From positions 744,001-808,000 of the forward strand of contig JAHYIO010000007.1 in the NCBI GenBank assembly GCA_020543525.1: a DNA stretch of 64,000 nucleotides. Direction: 5' to 3'. This document shows, in pieces, positions 23,010 through 34,699 of this stretch (position 1 is its first letter; every line of letters starts with the position of its first letter). Source of the DNA: Coriolopsis trogii. Taxonomy: Eukaryota; Basidiomycota; Agaricomycetes; Polyporales; Polyporaceae. Made by a program: the position numbers and the translations under genes. The notes beneath the pieces are model-generated. The model was not told the origin of the DNA. It was given only the letters and a program-made list of their open reading frames with translations, and made no database searches.

Positions 23010-23815
23010 CTACAAGTATTGAAACGTCGGAGTTTCGGAAGCCGGACAGTGGGTAAGCAAGGAGAGCAGCAGAGTCAAGGAGGGTGGAGTTCGAGCGCTA
23101 TAGTGCGTAGACTTTGGGACCAAGAGTCAACGAAAGGCGGAGAGGAGAGGGGGTGGGAGAAGAGGACAGGCGACACCACTGACACTTACTTCGCCTCTCT
23201 TGCTCTCAAGAAGTCCGTGACCGCCAGCAAGGCCAAGTACCGGCGTCGCAGCACGAATATCATGTCCTATGATGCGGCGGGGAGGTCAGCCTTTCCTTCC
23301 TGCTGTCACCATAGGAACCAACGAAAGACATACCACAAAAGCCCCCGCGACCTTCTTCGTGGCATTGGTACCGGCCGAGTCGCGGTCATCACTGTGCTTA
23401 TCAGACAAGGCTGCCGCGTCCAGATTGAGTGTCGACACGTCGCCGTCTGAGTATTCGTCGCAAAGCACGATAGGCCGCTTTCGGCCCAACGAGGACATGC
23501 GTCAGCGACCGGCAATTAGCAGCCAACATGTAGAGGATGTCGTGGACGTAGACGTAGAGTGGAAGACTCACGAGGTGGACGTTTTCAGGCTCTTCGAGAA
23601 TAGGCTCAAGTCTCTCCCTATAGTCGACCGTGGTCTACCGAAACGCGTCGGTTCTGTTGTGCGGGACGGTAGAGGTTGACAACACTACTTACCATGAGAC
23701 GGTCCTCTCCTCGCCGACGCGAGCGCATGGTGTATGGGTGGTAACGAGCGACTTGAGTAAACCGATACGTGGGGAGACGAGACGTGTCGGGGTGGGGTAT
23801 GCCAGCCGAAGTCAT
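23010..23815 (-). CDS. family D copy 1: small unrecognised protein
   Basis: Paralogue of the gene at 59884-60702. Exon 1 is 123 nt in both copies: MTSAGIPHPDTSRLPTYRF, ARYHPYTMRSRRRGEDRLM, then donor GTAAGT. Exon 2 codes TTVDYRERLEPILEEPENVH; the next RPIVLCDEYSDGDVSTLNLD up to KKVAGAFV; then DMIFVLRRRYLALLAVTDFL, REAK. A terminal exon reading TPPSLTLLLSLLTHCPASET ends with TAG at 23010-23012. Splice phases match copy 2. The last exon has diverged most, so its frame is less certain. Basic N-terminus and hydrophobic C-terminal half; function unknown. Confidence 0.75.
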
Positions 23816-24060
23816 GATAGATGCAAAAGATGGGGAGGAGGGATCGGCGTGTCCCATATATTGCTCGCAACCTACGACGACCCAACAGGTAGGCGAAACA
23901 GAGGGAGAATAATACCGAGCGAGAGTAGGGACGATGCAAAGTGGGAAGAAACGAAAAGAATGAGGAGGAGGGGGAACCGAGGGCTTATGAAGTGGAGCAA
24001 AGAAACCAGAGACGGCTAGCGAGTAACGAGAAGACCGTGACCCTGGATATGCGCACCTGT

Positions 24061-24072
24061 TTGGCTCGCCAA
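24061..24072 (-). promoter_or_regulatory. conserved palindromic promoter element of family D copy 1
   Basis: TTGGCGAGCCAA (minus strand) is a near-palindrome (TTGGC-GA-GCCAA) 246 bp upstream of the ATG. It is followed by GGTGCGCAT and preceded by GCGCGCCGCGTC (24086-24097). The same three blocks in the same order occur upstream of family D copy 2. A binding site for a dimeric factor is an inference. Confidence 0.55.
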
Positions 24073-25104
24073 ACACTCTCCAGAGGACGCGGCGCGCTCG
24101 CCCCCGGCACCACGTCCCTACTACCTCTTCTCATGTCTCGCTCACGAGAAGATCCCATCGAATGCGACAAGTAACCTTATGACCTCCAGCTTCGTCATCC
24201 GCGCAATACGCAGGCGAGATTGTAGCCGTTCGATATTGACACGCCAAAGCGCACGAGTGAGCAACAGAGTAGAGAAGAGCAATGTTGGTTGCGCCCATGT
24301 CCAAGGGCGGACGAAAGTGCTGACCCCAATAGGCAGAATATAGCTCCTGGCATGTAGGTGTTCAAAGTGGGCTGGAGAGTCCTGGAACCATTCGGCGTCG
24401 CTGGGAACCATAATCATCAGCATCTTGTCTGTCTAACTCTCAATCTCAGGGAATCTCGGGGCGGCGGTCACTTCATAGCAGAACTTATAGCAGCACATTG
24501 CTGCAGCCAGCTCATAAAGTCACCTCCAATCGTCGACATCGCATCGTCCGGCTGCTCAGGCCTCTGTGCGGCGTCATCGAGCACGTCCTCTGCATGGTGG
24601 GGGCTGTCCGTGTCACATGCTTTGGGCGCTTGGCAGAGAAGTCGCACACAAGCGGTAAGTGGTGATATTCACCCTACCACCATCCTCTCAAGACCCTTGT
24701 CATGATAATCTGCGTGCCCAAGTCTGACATCAATCACAACATCCAGAGTGACTCAAGATGTGTGCTCGAATGCAAGAGTGGGCCTCAAATGTGCATATCA
24801 AGACAGTAACACGACGACAAAGCAACTCTCTTGGGCCCATTGGTCGTCAATAGTTGACGACTGAAGCACAGACCACAGAAGTCCTGCCGCACCAGAGTGC
24901 GCCTTGCAAGACAAGAACGAAGAAATGTCCGACAAAAGCGAACATACCTTATGGGAGCGTCGCCTCGCGCGGCACGCCCGCTGCCCAATCGTTTACAGCT
25001 CCTATCGAGCACAGTCGGGCCCCAAACGCCTAGATAGAGTGAGCAATGTCTTCGCGCATTCGTGAGGCTCGAGATTGTCGACCAAGGGAGTACGGAGCAG
25101 TGCG

Positions 25105-25152
25105 TTCTGTCCGCCGGTTAGCGGCTGGCCGATCGCGCTGGTCTTGACGTCC
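25105..25152 (-). repeat. diverged inverted duplicate of the segment at 58412-58464
   Basis: Read on the minus strand it shares GACGTCAAGAC, AGCGCGATC, TAACC and GCGGACAGA, in order and with little spacing change, with the plus strand at 58412-58464. Confidence 0.6.
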
Positions 25153-25445
25153 CCGTTAAGTTCCCGTCCGCTGGCACCTCTGTCTTGTCTGCCATGTTGT
25201 GAGAGGTTGCCAGATTATCGACCAGGAGGACCCAGTCGATATCGCTAAAGCCGGCACAAATCGCACCGCAAATCCCGGGAGAACTGCGATGGATTCCAAC
25301 CGCACAAGCAGCCGGATATGCATCGATTCGATGAGGAAGACTAGACGACCACAGACCGCATTGCAAGCACAAAGAGCACCGGATGCTACCAACGAGCAAG
25401 GGGGACAGGGATGAGGTGGTGGCAGAGCGAGAGGCGGAGCTCGAT

Positions 25446-25500
25446 ACCAACTCCGCGCTCGCCTGCAAACTCGATCGCCAACGGCCCGATTCGAATCAAA
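25446..25500 (-). repeat. diverged inverted duplicate of the segment at 58071-58125
   Basis: The minus strand reads GATTCGAATCGGGCCGT, then GAGCGCGGAGTTGG. The same two blocks, in the same order, lie on the plus strand at 58071-58125. Confidence 0.6.
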
Positions 25501-26749
25501 CTCGATCCAAACCGCTCCTCCCGCCCTCTTGTCCCTCTCGCACCCAGCCACCGTCCTCCCAAGGTCTGGTTATGCCTTTGTCTCCGTCGCTCTATTTTCT
25601 CTCTCTCCCAAGTCGTCTTACCCCTATCTGCATGCTATCCAAGACACTGCTCTCCACTGGAAAATGGCTGTCAAGACGTTCACCGAGAGCAACCACGCTC
25701 AAGCCGTCGACATAGATCTCAATCGAAAGACGGCCCGAGATACTCATACACCTCACAAAACTCGAAGATGTGCCGGATGTTAGTGGCGGATGACCACCAA
25801 ACCGTTGCATCGACACCATCTCCTGTGTATCCCGTGTTTCGGTGCGCCTACGATGCCTCATGCATACCGCATACAAAGCAACGATCCACGATTGCGACCT
25901 GGGACAATATGGCCCCGATGGGTATGACCGTCCCTCTAACCAGGATGGAAAGGGGGAACAGTTATGCGTTGCAGTCGCAAGTCGCTACCGCGCATGATCA
26001 CATTGGCATACCGAGTGCGTCCTCTGTCTTCCTCGTTTATTCATTCAACCTTTCGTGTTCGTGTTTTCATGCCCTTTCCATCATCACCCGAAATCGCCGC
26101 TACATTCATGGGAGGAAACACCGGGATCCGCATAACAACCTCAGTCGCCACGCGGGATATGAGCGTACCAAAGCATACACACAAATGACTGGCAATTGTT
26201 TCCCCGGGATTCTCGTGTCTGCGATGGAGATTCACTCCTGATACACTGTCGCACATAGCCACACTGCCTCGAGCTTGTTCGCATATCCAACTGTTATCCT
26301 GGTGTTATCCTGGTTACACCCAAATATAATCTTGCAATTACCCACCCCCGCTTCCTGAAAGACTTCTTCCCAGGGTTACGACCCCGGCGGGCTTTTGGAC
26401 GCGACCAGGGCGCCGATACTCAGCTGAAGCTCAGAGCAGGAAAGCAAGTATCACTAAGCTAACAACCGCACAAGTCGAGCCTTACGAACACTGCCCATCA
26501 GTTCGTGCCTACCATGACTGCAGCCATGAGAATTCCCCGTGCATTGGTTCAGAAAGAGAACGCTGATATTGACCGGAGCGGACAGGGTCCCAAGGAGTAT
26601 TCGTCGAGTCTACTCCCCCATGGATTTACACGAATCATTGCTAGTCATGATCATTCGTGGTTGTCCATCACGAGCATCAACTACATTTCAAGCCGTCTCT
26701 CCATCGCCGTAGTCTCAAGCCCGTACGCGTCCTAAGAGAGAGGCCAAGA

Positions 26750-28370
26750 CTAAACCTCCGGAATGCCTCTATACACCGAGCCAGCGAAGCTCCCCTCCTG
26801 GCCACGGTACACAACGCTCGACATGCGAGGGTACTCTCCTCCGCCAAAGCTTTGCATCCGCACATGTCCCGCGTCGAACACGCTCGGCGTAGGAGACGCC
26901 GCCCGGCCCGCAGACGGAGGCGGGCTCGCGGCGGTCGGGTACGTGAGGGGGTCGTCCGGGTCCTCCATTCCCACAAAGCCAAAGCCGACGTCAGCCCTCG
27001 GAGGAGGGAACAAGTCGCATCGAACACTCACGTAGAGGAGCGACGGCGAGGACGCGGTCATCGCCGGACTCTTCGCCAGCGAACCCGACGCGCGCTCGCC
27101 TTCCTTTCGTCCATATGGCCCTGTGCCGTCGGGCGTGCCAGCGGTCTTCCCCGCGACGGAAGGCTCTGCGGCGGGCGCCGCTGCTCTGTCCATCCTCCGC
27201 TGGCAGAGCAGGACGGAGTAGATGAGGGTGCCGAGGAGACAGAGCCCGACGACGCCGCCCACGGCGCCCCCCACGATCGCTGCTATGTTGTTAGTCTTGT
27301 GCTCGGTCGAGGACCCGCCGACGCCGCTCACACCCGTCGAGGACGGACTGGAGGTAGACGCGGCTGACGAAGTTGACGACGTCGATGTGCTGCTGGCAGA
27401 AAAGGTGACGGTGGTCGAAGTCGGAGTTGGAGTCGGAGTCGATGTGCTCGTAGACGTTGACGAGGAAGTGGGGGTCGGCGAGGCAGTCATATCTGGCAGA
27501 CCTAGTAGGGAGGACGTCAGTGACTGCGTCTGTTCCCGATGGCCTTGGTTTGCATGGTACACACCTTCGTCTGCAACTATCTTGGCGAGCGTGACGTTGA
27601 ACGTGTCGTGAGCCTGGGTGAGGCATACTTCAGCTTGGGCGTTGAGTCCGTCTTCAGCTCACTCACTATCACATCGAGGGATGCCCATGCAGGAATCGCG
27701 GTCCCCGGGGAAATTGAAAGGGGGTAGCTATTCGGTACAATGAGTTGAGAGTCGATATTGAGAGTAGGAAGGGGCTACTCACGTCGTCGACACATCCGTG
27801 CAGTTCTGCGAGTATGCACCCCATCTACACCAGACGCAACAGCCGTCAGTTCTCTCTCGCGCACGCGCGCGCGAGCTAATCTCAAAGCAAGCGCAGGTGA
27901 ACGACGCACGTACGGTAGCGGGGGGTCCGGGGAATCAAACTGGCACCTCTGGCAAGCTTCGATCATGGAATAGGCCACCGTGTTGCACATGCAGCTGTCC
28001 TGCACGAACGGGCCCAGGTAAATCTGGTTCGGACTCTCCAGCTTCTCGACGACAGCTGTATGCATTCGTCAGTTCGCCCCGAGCGCGAGCAACGTGTCTT
28101 GACCACTCCGACATACCATCGACCGCGCCATCGCATGGGACGAGCAAGTACGCTGCGACGAGGCAGGGATTCTGGGCTTTCGAGTTCGACATCTGGGCAT
28201 GCATATATGTCAACGCTCAGTCCCGACTCCCGTAGGGCATTGAAGACAAACCCATGCATATTGCGCAACGCACTCCGCCAACGTGGACTGACCCTTCGCT
28301 GGGGCGATCCGTAGAAAGAAGAAAGCGACGACGGGCAGGATGAATCCGAGTCGTCCGACGGCAGAGAACA
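26750..28370 (-). CDS. secreted-ectodomain single-pass membrane protein
   Basis: Type I membrane protein of a form frequent in agaricomycetes; function unknown. Start MFSAVGRLGFILPVVAFFFL is a signal peptide ending near APAKG. The ectodomain is Cys-rich (STLAECVAQYAW, SKAQNPCLVAAYLLVPCDGA, QDSCMCNTVAYSMIEACQRC, WGAYSQNCTDVSTT, AIPAWASLDVI). A long Ser/Thr stretch follows, likely O-glycosylated (STSTSTSTPTPTPTSTTVTF). One transmembrane helix (IAAIVGGAVGGVVGLCLLGT, then LIYSVLLCQRR) leads to a Pro/Ser-rich cytoplasmic tail ending YRGIPEV. At least five exons are needed. The layout resembles wall-stress sensors and related surface proteins, but I see no WSC domain. Confidence 0.75.
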
Positions 28371-30711
28371 TGGCGGGCGTACAGGACAGCGAGACAGACC
28401 CTCCTGGATACCGATAGAAGTGAAAGTCTTGCACATAGCATAGAGACGTGCGCCCCAGCGCGCTGTTTTGTGCTTGAACGTGCCCTCTGGATGCAGAGGG
28501 CCTTCTCGTTGTGGGTGTCAGTATATACACGCGCTCGATTATCTGACAGCGATACCAGCATGGGAGGCCTCACATCACTGCGCCCGTGTGGTGAAGCCTC
28601 CGCCCAACGTGATGCTGAGAACGTCGTTCATGGATCGGGCGTGGATGATGAGCCCGGCCTAGTCGTCGAACCTCCTAGCTGGTTAGTCGGTGAGTGAGTA
28701 GAACTTGTGCGCTAATCTGGATTCGCAGCAAGACGACGTGCCTATCTGCATGGCGCGATATCTGTCAACACAGAGATGCTCGAAGTCGAGCCGCTCCTCA
28801 GGACTCGCCTTGCCCTACACAGAAAAACGTTCACGCATGGTTTATGACAGAACACATCTGCACATTGGTTCGATAGCGTCGGTGGATTCATACATGCCGA
28901 GTACAGTAGTCTCGATAATTACAGGCATTGATCGGGGGCTGATCTGACAACGCATAAAGTGAGAGGACTACGAGCGTGGCGACGCTCACCTCCCTTCATC
29001 TCTGCGCTCCATCAAGGACGGAAGAACGCGCACGAGACCTCTCGCTTGCGTTTGTTTGACTCCGAACTGACTCCCTGGGATGTGCAGATCAATCGCCCAG
29101 TGCATTATGCGAGGAGGCCCCCTTCATGAGCAAAGACGCATTCGAGGGTGGCAGGGCGTAACGGCAAGTTGCCTCCTGCTCATGGCACGGCCCTGGGCGG
29201 AGCGTCGCGGAGCAGAGACGGAATCGGAGAAGAGGGGAGACTGAATGAGTGAGTGATGGTCGCGCTCGGCTTCTGGGAAGAGACTGCGAAGAGCCCTCGC
29301 GTTCGAGGTCGAGACCGGTCCCTCGCCGCCCTCGACCTTCATCCGCTCGGAGATGAACGGGATGAGACGGTGCGACGCGGCCCGGCGAGGATGCGGAATC
29401 AACGGAACAGTCCAAGGGAAGAGTCAAGGGTCTGGAACCCGAGAAAGGAGGAGAAGCTACCGGGAGGGAGCGACTCAGGCTGCATCCAGAAGTGTGCACC
29501 CAGCGTGAGGGAGACTGCGTAGACAGGGCAGATGTACGTCCGGCGGCGGGAGGAGAGCGGGGGACAGGTACAACGTCGGAGATGGTGTGCGCAAGACGGT
29601 CTCGGACAGCACGAGGCTATGAGACGTCGTCGTCGTTGGCATACGCGATTGGGAGTGGTGTCAGGAGGGGTGCTGCGAGGACATGCGGGGAACGACGGCA
29701 GGGACATGGATTCGATGGATCCAGGTGAGAGACGACACGCAGCGAGCCTGGGAGAACATGCCGGCGGGGGAGGGGACAGAGAGCCAGGCCAGTGCAAGCG
29801 ACGACGGCAGGCCAGCTTCTTGCGACGATGGCCTGTCTATCTCTGGACCTCCCATGCGCCGCCCCCTTCTCGAATCGCGTCCGTTGCCAGAAAGAGCGTC
29901 ACATGATGCGTGCCGGCCTCCTCGATGCAGTCGTATGTGCTGCAGCACCGGTCTCGCCCTCGCACTCTGTCCGTGTCGTGCGTTCTCCGGCGTCCTGAGT
30001 CAGCCGCGAGGGGGCTCGTCGACCGCGTGCGGGAATGGACAGTGCAGATCCGTCGTCATCAGCGAGGGCGACAGGAACGAACTGTAGTCGAGATGGGAAG
30101 AGAAGCACACGCGCAGTTTGGCCGGAAAGGACGAATGGGACAGAATAGCACCCTCAAGCCCGGCGAGGTGATTCGATGCCCGTCCCGAGGCGTCTTCCAA
30201 GCGTCGAACTTGCCAAGGTCGGTCCTCATGGGTGTAGCGGTGGTGCCTTTTGCCCATAGAGTGACGTTTCGTCCGCGTCCCCAGCTCGGTGAAACGCTGC
30301 GGACGCGTGGGACTGGCTCGCGCACGGGGCCATGGCGAGCAAGAGAGTGGGCATCAGTGGGCGGCCATCTGCAGTCGGTGGTGTGGACCGAGCTGACGAG
30401 CGAGTTGGGGCGATGTGGACGGACAACAAAGCATGCGGAGGCCACAGACGTCTCGGCCGGCAAGCGCCCACCACGACGTGAAGAGCGAGTGGCACATCCC
30501 AGAAGCGCGCGCCCCAATGTGGGGTAAACGCCCGTCTCCCGCCTATCTTCGGAACGTCTCTTCCTCTTATGGCAACCGGTCCGGCCCGTAATAGAGATTT
30601 CGACCAGAGATCGGCCAGAGTACTTGAAGCTCCCTCTCCTCTCTCGCTCTATCTCATCACGCCCTTCCCCTCTCCACCATCACCGTACATCCTCTTCCCT
30701 CCCCAAGCACC
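28371..30711. other. 2.3-kb intergenic region
   Basis: No supported gene. Long overlapping open frames on both strands between 29089 and 30527 reflect high GC and show no domain or splice logic. The last few hundred bases are pyrimidine-rich and probably the promoter/leader of the gene at 30712. Confidence 0.4.
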
Positions 30712-31489
30712 ATGAGCATCTCCGTCGACGACCTTGTCGCCTCCCTCAACGCCAACCACATTGGCCAGGAGGCCCTCGAGCTTGCTGCTCTCCAGGTCCG
30801 TTTCCCGCCACCGTCTTCACCGTCTGCTACTGACAATGAAATCACAGGCCCAGCTCTCCCAAACCCTCTTCGCCCAATCCATGTCTTCCCCTATTGCCTT
30901 CAGCTCTCCCCGAAACGGTCCCGCCACCACACCCGTCTGCCGCACGCCCTCCGCGAGCTTCTCTATGGACTCTAGCGAAGGTCCCTGGGCCAGGAATGGC
31001 AGCATGTCGGCCACCAAGATGCGCTGCTCCATCGACGACTCCCAGCAGATGGATGATATGGACGAGGACGAGCGTATGGTCGAAGACCTTCTCATGGCCT
31101 CTCCCACGTCTCCCTCCAGCCCATCTGCCTCCTTCTCCCGAGCGCCACCGTCATCGGGCGCCCCGCAGACGTCCTCTTCTGCTCTTCGCCCACGAAAAAC
31201 TAGCCTCTCGATGCACATGATCCCCCTCGAGCACTCGCACCACGACCTCCCTTCTCCTAATACATCCCTCTTCGCCACTACCGATCCCTTCTACCTCGCT
31301 TCTCTCCAGAACGCGCACTCTCATGCTCCGTCGACCTCGGTCTTCGCCCAGGCCGGTCGTCCCTCCACCCACTCCCCCTTCATGAAGCATCACATGCAGT
31401 ACAGCTCGTTTGGCCACGCCTACCAGTCCGTCCCGCCAGACGTCCAGCCGCACATGTTCGCCGCGACCGCCACCACGTATAGCTCATGA
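30712..31489 (+). CDS. Ser-rich protein of unknown function
   Basis: Start MSISVDDLVASLNANHIGQE, then ALELAALQ. An intron (donor GTCCGT at about 30797, acceptor ATCACAG at about 30848) joins AQLSQTLFAQSM, extending a helical N-terminus. The rest is Ser/Pro-rich and probably disordered, with an acidic patch (MDDMDEDERMVEDLLM) and His/Met-rich segments (HHMQYSSFGHAYQ), ending ATATTYSS. The intact N-terminal helix and good splice sites support a real gene. The acidic and Ser-rich makeup would suit a regulatory protein, but no DNA-binding domain is seen. Confidence 0.7.
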
Positions 31490-34400
31490 GCGTCCCGCTC
31501 GCTGTCCCACTCATCACCCCCCCACTCCTCCTAATCCGGTGTACTATCATTGTATCATAGACGATCAACAGCCACCATTCCTACTGCGGCGACGATGAGA
31601 TACTCTGGCGCATGTCCTCCGATGGTCTTCCGAGCTGGTCCCACGGCCTTTGGCTCTTGTATGACGAGCAGCCAAGGGCGGGGTCGCCCCCGGGGTCTTT
31701 CGGGCCTGGGAGAGGGAAGTCTGGGGTAGCGATGCAACGGCGGAGCAGGGCGGTGCAAAGTGCTGATTGCGAGGACGGGTACCCGGCGGCTTGCGTGGAT
31801 CCCGGTGCTTATCTTCGCAGGGCCGCCGGGGGTTTTGGTCAAAATGGACAGATGCAATCTACTGCATCTGTGGCACTCAGCATTTGCACTGGCGCAAGGA
31901 CAGACACTCGCGGAGGGGTTTCTCTTCTGGCAAGGCGCGGACCTGGCACGCAGTCCTCATGCGAGGTCGCGCTTCACACGCATGACGGACCGAGCGTGGC
32001 ATCCTTGTTTCCGTCCCCCATCATCCCCCCTTCCAAGAGCACCACTGCCACGCCTCTCCGTGCATAGCAGCGTGTTGCCTCTTTCCGTATCTCCTCCCCC
32101 CTGGTTCTTCGCCGTGTATACCCCGCGCCGAACTCTGACAGAAATTGCATTGTTCGACATTCGGAACTGGGTGACAGCACACTTTACTTTGTCTGAAGCA
32201 CGAACGTTCTTCATTCTTCACTAATGTAGAGTTTTTCTCGCCCCGCGCGTGCCTTTCTGAAGTCTACTTCACGTACATGTTCCGTTCTGCTTCTCGCCGT
32301 GTTGCATCGGACTCTCATCAGCGGTAGCTCATCATCCGTCCCCATTCGCATACGTACGTTATCACCCGTGCGCTTCTCATACAGTCGGTCGCAGTTTACG
32401 GTTTCGTCCGAATCATATCATTTACTTATCACCGCATCCTTTCCCCCATTCCAACCTAAAGTCCGTCATGTGTATCCGTGCGCTGATCATCACTTTTACA
32501 TGGCACCTTCAGTGCTACAGATAGAAGACTGAATGTGTACATTCCTAGACGGTTTCTCTCTGCCTCTGTGGTCTGCATCCCATGGGACCTCTGAGACGGA
32601 GAACGCCATTGATGTCTACAGCTACGGACAGGCGCAACACGCTAGAAGAAGGCTCGGAGGGCTCTCGTGATGTGCGCATTCAATGGACCACAGGCCCTCT
32701 GTCAGGATATGGCAAGTAGCGTTGGGGGGCTTCTGCGGGGTAAGGAAGATGCCAGGAAGCCGAGGGACGTGCCGTCGCGCGTTCGACGGTCGCGTGTTTC
32801 AGTTCCGCGCTGGGATCGCGAGGTACGCACCCACGCATACGTACGTGTGTCTCGTGCGAACCTGGCTCTGGACGATCGAGTCGAGGGTGGGATTCAGGCT
32901 TGAGCACTTGAGCTTGAGGACGGCGGGGCGGGTCATCGTACGTGGGATGGCCCATGGCTCCGTGGAGGGGCCCGGGGTTGGGTACGTATCCCGATCCCGT
33001 CCTCGGCGGAGGGGTCGAAAGAGATCACGCGCGAGTGGGCGTGGACGTGGACTTGGGGATGTTCCGAGACGTGAAGCTTTGATGAAGGAGGATGAAGGGT
33101 CGAAGACGTGATGCTCTCCCAGGTGTGCAGCGCTCCGTTCGTACGAAGAAGGACAATTGGGCCTGTCTGCCCGGCTGCTTTGGCCATGGGTTCGGAGTTG
33201 GCATAGTCCATAGAATTGACGACTGGCCAGTGCGCATGCGCGCCGTATAGCTCGCAAGGCCGCGGGGCTGAGGTCGCGCCCGTTTGCGATTGACGGACCA
33301 TCGGGACGAACGAGTTCGAAGAGATCGTGCATGTCCCGGCTAGGGTGGCACAATGCTTAGCTTGTTGCTGGCATGTGTGCATTCAGCAGCGTCGTGCTCG
33401 CTGCGGAATCGTCGTTCGTGGTTCAGCCGGATCTTGTCTTCCACGAGCACTCGAACCTCGCCAGGTCCTCTTCTTTCGCTCTCGGGGAGTCGATGTCCGG
33501 AAGAGGTTGCTGCGGTGAATCGTCAGATACATGTCAGTCACTGTACACACCTTCGACTCTACGAGAAGAGCCTGAGGTCCGGGAAATAAGATTCCGGTCC
33601 CGACTCCCGACGTCCGACGCGTCTTCCTTGAAGTGCGCCGAACGCAGAAGCTCGTACGTTCGTGATAACCGGTGCGCTGTCGATCGCTCGGACCACGGCG
33701 CGAGGCTTGAACGTAACAATAGCAGGAAACACCAGGGAACGGCGATGAAGTGAGACATTCGACTCGACTCGTTGTGTAGCACTCCTCGAGGTCGACGTCC
33801 GTCGTCGGGTCGACCGCCGCCGGTCGGTGGACGCCACTGCCAAAGTTCGATCGCAACTTCGAAGGCCAACGATAACCCGATCGCGTATTGTCACTCTGCC
33901 GCCGGCTAGTTGCCGTGTGCGGCCCGCCAAGCACTTGCCCGGGCCGGCTGTTGACAAGTTCAGGTTTCCGGATGCGCCCGTTTATGGGATTCGTTCGTAT
34001 TCAACGAGCTTGCGAGTGCAGTGCATCTGGGCACAAACCTTACGGCAAAATCCAAGGCATCTCTCAGAGGCAGTATGTAGTGAAGCACCGCAAGACCAAC
34101 ACAAAGGATGAGAATGCATGTGAAGGACATCCGAAAATCCGCAAGGCCGCCGTTATCATGGGATACTATGGGGCGTGCCACGCTCCCCGCTCGTGCCTTG
34201 CCTGTCGGTACAGGTACTTATCTCTGCTGCCTACACTACCCTTCAAGACCGGTTTAACTGGTAGCTGTCGATTATTGCGCGTTGAGTATCATACCAGGGG
34301 TGAGTCTTCTGTGAACGGTCGTGTCCTAGACGAACTGCAGAAGTCAATGTTGACTTTTGCTATCCCCTATCAGACATCTCCGTACGCACGCGGACCTGCC

Positions 34401-34699
34401 GCCTCTTCATACAGACCCAACTCGTGGCCAGTCGGACGTACCTGTGGCCATCGCTCGCTTCAGGACACCTCCCTGATCTGCAACGATCTGCGTGCAGCGT
34501 GCTCACACCTGCTCACACGGTGTGGCCGAACTGCGGTGCACCACAATTATAGCGTTTCTCGACCACGTTCACTCCCCAGTCGCGCTATCGATCGTCATCG
34601 GTACCCATTGCCAGGCTGACCAGTCCCAAGCTCGATCCTCCTTCGCTCTCGGATCTCCATCTTCGAACACTACGACTGCCAATCCCGTCGCGTGCAGAC
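31490..34699. other. 3.2-kb intergenic region
   Basis: I see no gene I can support. Open frames of 100-240 codons overlap on both strands (for example 31760-32224, 32799-33353 and 33888-34619) and have no motifs. The first few hundred bases probably include the 3' UTR of the upstream gene. Confidence 0.4.

Larger units (their letters stand above)
23816..26749. other. 2.9-kb intergenic region with duplicated non-coding segments
   Basis: No gene supported. It contains the family D promoter block (24061-24097) and two segments, about 25105-25152 and 25446-25500, that recur in inverted orientation upstream of family D copy 2 (about 58412-58464 and 58071-58125). Longer open frames at 25118-26241 overlap on both strands and show no domain. 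Confidence 0.45.

Noticed and set aside
25480..25500. GATTCGAATC resembling a tRNA T-arm (also near 58073)
   Set aside because: No anticodon arm, acceptor stem or A-box could be built around it; it is part of the inverted duplicate segments.
26657..27367. 236-codon plus-strand Arg-rich frame
   Set aside because: Antisense to the cytoplasmic tail of the membrane-protein gene; pure Arg/Ala/Gly composition is typical of a shadow frame.
29089..30527. Overlapping frames of 90-205 codons on both strands
   Set aside because: No motif, no consistent strand, no splice logic; GC-rich non-coding DNA gives such frames by chance.
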